A DNA stretch of 16,163 nucleotides, from the NCBI GenBank assembly GCA_041687295.1, contig JAWLCG010000074.1, forward strand, positions 1 through 16,163, read 5' to 3'. A program made the translations under genes and the position numbers. Position 1 is the first letter of the stretch. Each line of letters starts with the position of its first letter. Below the pieces are notes generated by a model. It made no database searches. It worked only from the letters and a program-made list of their open reading frames with translations, and was not told where the DNA came from. This DNA is from JAWLCG01 sp041687295. Its GTDB lineage: Bacteria > Planctomycetota > Phycisphaerae > SM23-33 > FEN-1343. This document shows positions 13,832 to 16,163 of this stretch, piece after piece.

Positions 13832-13860
13832 AGTGTACCGATCCACCCGCCCCAAGGCAA
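13832..13860 (-). promoter_or_regulatory. purE: Promoter for purE
   Basis: On the minus strand TTGCCT (13860-13855) and TACACT (13837-13832) are exactly 17 nt apart. The predicted start near 13825 gives a leader of about 36 nt. A 7-bp inverted repeat (13844-13850 with 13861-13867) overlaps the spacer and abuts the -35, a possible operator. Confidence 0.55.
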
Positions 13861-13890
13861 GCGGGTGCCTGGTCGCAGCCCCTCCCCCGC

Positions 13891-13929
13891 CCTTCTCCAA
13901 GCCCACGGAGGCAATCCGTGGGGATCTCG
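13891..13929. repeat. Hairpin repeat, short copy
   Basis: CCTTCTCCAAG followed by stem CCCACGGA (13902-13909) with TCCGTGGG (13915-13922) around GGCAA, then ATCTCG. It matches 10224-10281 in flank and outer stem but lacks the nested GGTTCG/CGAACC hairpin. Confidence 0.85.
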
Positions 13930-14031
13930 TGCGGGCCGTGCCTGCGGAACTCGGGAGCATGCTGGGGTGTCTGCGCCCCAACGCATGGCTGCAAACGGCG
14001 CACCCACGGCGCCCCGACGCTGGCGGTTCCC

Positions 14032-14061
14032 CAAGACCCCGGGCATGCCCGGGGCTATATG
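14032..14061. repeat. 30-nt palindrome repeat, copy 2
   Basis: Identical over 30 nt to 9452-9481, with the 18-nt palindrome at 14037-14054. It lies about 50 nt downstream of the trpE stop, where the hairpin could protect or end the transcript. Confidence 0.88.
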
Positions 14062-14094
14062 GGGACGCACAGCAGCCCCGGTCGCCATCGACGG

Positions 14095-14109
14095 CGGGCG
14101 GTGCCTGCC

Positions 14110-14113
<4 letters not shown>
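14095..14113 (-). repeat. GTAG-headed element at the trpE stop
   Basis: The minus strand reads GTAGGGCAGGCACCGCCC from 14113; its TAG is the trpE stop codon. GGGC pairs with GCCC. The head matches the element at the stop of the MqnD-like gene (4224). Confidence 0.45.
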
Positions 14114-15618
<1,505 letters not shown>

Positions 15619-15660
15619 GGGAAGGCCTCACACGTTGTTGGGTGCAGACAGTCTACGATA

Positions 15661-15677
15661 GGCCCGGACTCCGGGCC
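15661..15677. repeat. Palindrome in the trpE leader
   Basis: GGCCCGG (15661-15667) pairs with CCGGGCC (15671-15677) around ACT. It would fold in the trpE mRNA leader about 45 nt before the start codon. No T-run follows, so it is not a terminator. Confidence 0.5.
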
Positions 15678-15796
15678 CCGGCGCGGCAGCAGCCACGCCC
15701 CCGATCGGAGCTAGGCCGAGACAGACCGTCCGGCGACGGCCCATCCCGGCCGACGCCATGACCAACCGTGTGAAAGGCAGCAAAGCATAGCGCCGA

Positions 15797-15825
15797 TTTA
15801 TACCCGCCAACGGCGATTCCGACAA
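15797..15825 (-). promoter_or_regulatory. trpE: Promoter for trpE
   Basis: On the minus strand TTGTCG (15825-15820) and TATAAA (15802-15797) are separated by exactly 17 nt, the best -10 in the window. The predicted start near 15790 gives a leader of about 170 nt. Confidence 0.6.
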
Positions 15826-15837
15826 GGGGGAATCCGC

Positions 15838-15868
15838 GTAGGCCGGGTCGAGAGAAGCAAGGCCCGGC
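15838..15868 (+). repeat. GTAG-headed palindrome (REP-like)
   Basis: GTAGGCCGGGTCGAG starts the element. GCCGGG (15842-15847) pairs with CCCGGC (15863-15868) around a 15-nt loop. It is a close relative of 3031-3061, with the same GTAGGCC head, TCGAG and AGGCCCGGC. Confidence 0.65.
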
Positions 15869-15900
15869 ACCTTCGGGAAGAAGATATGGGCCACAGAGTT

Positions 15901-15918
15901 GCCCATGCGGTCATGGGC
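15901..15918. repeat. Perfect 7-bp hairpin
   Basis: GCCCATG (15901-15907) pairs with CATGGGC (15912-15918) around CGGT. It is part of the palindrome cluster upstream of trpE and has no T-run. Confidence 0.5.
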
Positions 15919-15951
15919 CGCACACGCAGACGACGAAAACGGGCCCGACAC

Positions 15952-16070
15952 GTAGGGCACGTAGGTTCGCGAAGCGTAGCGGAGCGGTTCTGCGTGCCGC
16001 GAGGGCGCCCGGCGGTTCGACGGGCGATCCGTCATCGCGGCACGCCGAACCTCGCCTCCGCTGGCCCTAC
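15952..16070. repeat. 119-nt inverted REP/BIME-like element
   Basis: The ends are GTAGGGC (15952-15958) and GCCCTAC (16064-16070). Inside, AGCGGAG (15978-15984) matches CTCCGCT (16056-16062), and GTTCTGCGTGCCGC (15987-16000) matches GCGGCACGCCGAAC (16037-16050) with one mismatch. The left arm has an extra 19 nt (15959-15977) with a second GTAGG and the palindrome TTCGCGAA. The central loop has its own small stems (GGGCGCCC; GACGG with CCGTC). A long folded structure on either strand is expected. Confidence 0.75.
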
Positions 16071-16087
16071 TAGACCGGCCAGCCTAC
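16060..16087. repeat. Inverted repeat adjoining the long element
   Basis: GCTGGCC (16060-16066) pairs with GGCCAGC (16077-16083). A further minus-strand GTAGG head lies at 16087, partly overlapping the right end of the 119-nt element, so several units seem stacked here. Confidence 0.5.
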
Positions 16088-16140
16088 AATGTTAGGTTGT
16101 CAGTGGTTCAATGGGCAGTACTTTGTCAGGGGGATGAGCC

Positions 16141-16163
16141 ATGGCGCGGTCGACCAAGAAGTA
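16141..16163 (+). CDS. Start of a gene cut by the window end
   Basis: An ATG at 16141 begins MARSTKK and continues past the end. AGGGGG (16128-16133) lies seven bases upstream, which favours this start over the ATG at 16134. Only seven codons are visible, so the product cannot be named. Confidence 0.4.

Larger units (their letters stand above)
13790..14109. other. 320-nt repeat-filled region between trpE and purE
   Basis: It contains, in plus-strand order, the purE promoter, a 7-bp inverted repeat (CACCCGC 13844-13850 with GCGGGTG 13861-13867), the short copy of the CCTTCTCCAAG hairpin repeat, the second copy of the 30-nt palindrome repeat and the GTAG element at the trpE stop. I see no gene. 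Confidence 0.7.
15619..16140. other. 522-nt intergenic region upstream of trpE
   Basis: It holds the trpE leader and promoter (15619-15825) and then a cluster of palindromes between 15838 and 16087, followed by the upstream region of the gene starting at 16141. I see no credible coding sequence: a 43-codon frame at 15628-15759 has no ribosome binding site and no recognisable product. Confidence 0.65.

Noticed and set aside
13790..13981. Upstream extension of PurE
   Set aside because: It runs through repeat DNA and the predicted promoter; PurE homology starts right after the ATG at 13789.
15628..15759. 43-codon frame in the trpE leader ending just before trpE, as a leader peptide
   Set aside because: It has no Trp codons, no ribosome binding site and no terminator/antiterminator pair, so tryptophan attenuation is not supported.
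16097..16124. TTGTCA/TACTTT promoter before the last gene
   Set aside because: The predicted start would fall inside the ribosome binding site of the gene at 16141, and the -10 match is poor.

Overview
This is a GC-rich bacterial chromosomal segment with compact genes. The gene content includes a flagellin ending in NVLALLG, a MqnD-family protein of the futalosine menaquinone type, a MlaE-type permease, a DUF1854/ABC pair and PurE/TrpE. Together with frequent GTG/TTG starts and intergenic space full of small palindromes, this suggests a motile Gram-negative planctomycete-like bacterium (possibly Phycisphaerae). That placement is inference; no rRNA or other phylogenetic marker is present.

Layout. 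1-1590: a flagellin gene closed by a very clear intrinsic terminator. 1635-3200: a B12-binding/radical SAM enzyme facing a convergent minus-strand operon (mqnD-like, mlaE, DUF962) at 3127-5045. 5046-5250: a divergent promoter region. 5251-8113: a plus-strand operon of secreted kelch-like beta-propeller, HAD phosphatase and sirtuin, with gaps of 2 and 8 nt. 8321-9361: an orphan protein with a receiver domain followed by a histidine kinase. 9561-12737 (minus): a type I ABC exporter with a soluble N-terminal extension and zinc ribbon, then a DUF1854 protein. 13256-13789 (minus): purE. 14110-15618 (minus): trpE. A new gene begins at about 16141 and runs off the end.

How the genes may work together. 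The clearest functional pairing is ABC exporter plus DUF1854, a pair known elsewhere in cyanophycin-associated loci, although no cyanophycin gene is in view. PurE and TrpE are ordinary biosynthetic genes. The MqnD-like protein has Asp where the family has its active-site His, so it may not be a true menaquinone enzyme.

The most unusual content is between the genes. There are at least four repeat classes: (i) GTAG-headed palindromes, sometimes as inverted pairs, resembling REP/BIME elements; (ii) a 30-nt exact repeat around an 18-nt palindrome, present twice; (iii) a hairpin repeat present twice, one copy carrying an extra nested hairpin; (iv) degenerate arrays with strict 7-nt periodicity that begin at the stop codons of three neighbouring genes. 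One REP pair lies where two convergent genes meet: it forms the C-terminal tail of the radical SAM reading frame and supplies the stop codon of the DUF962 gene.
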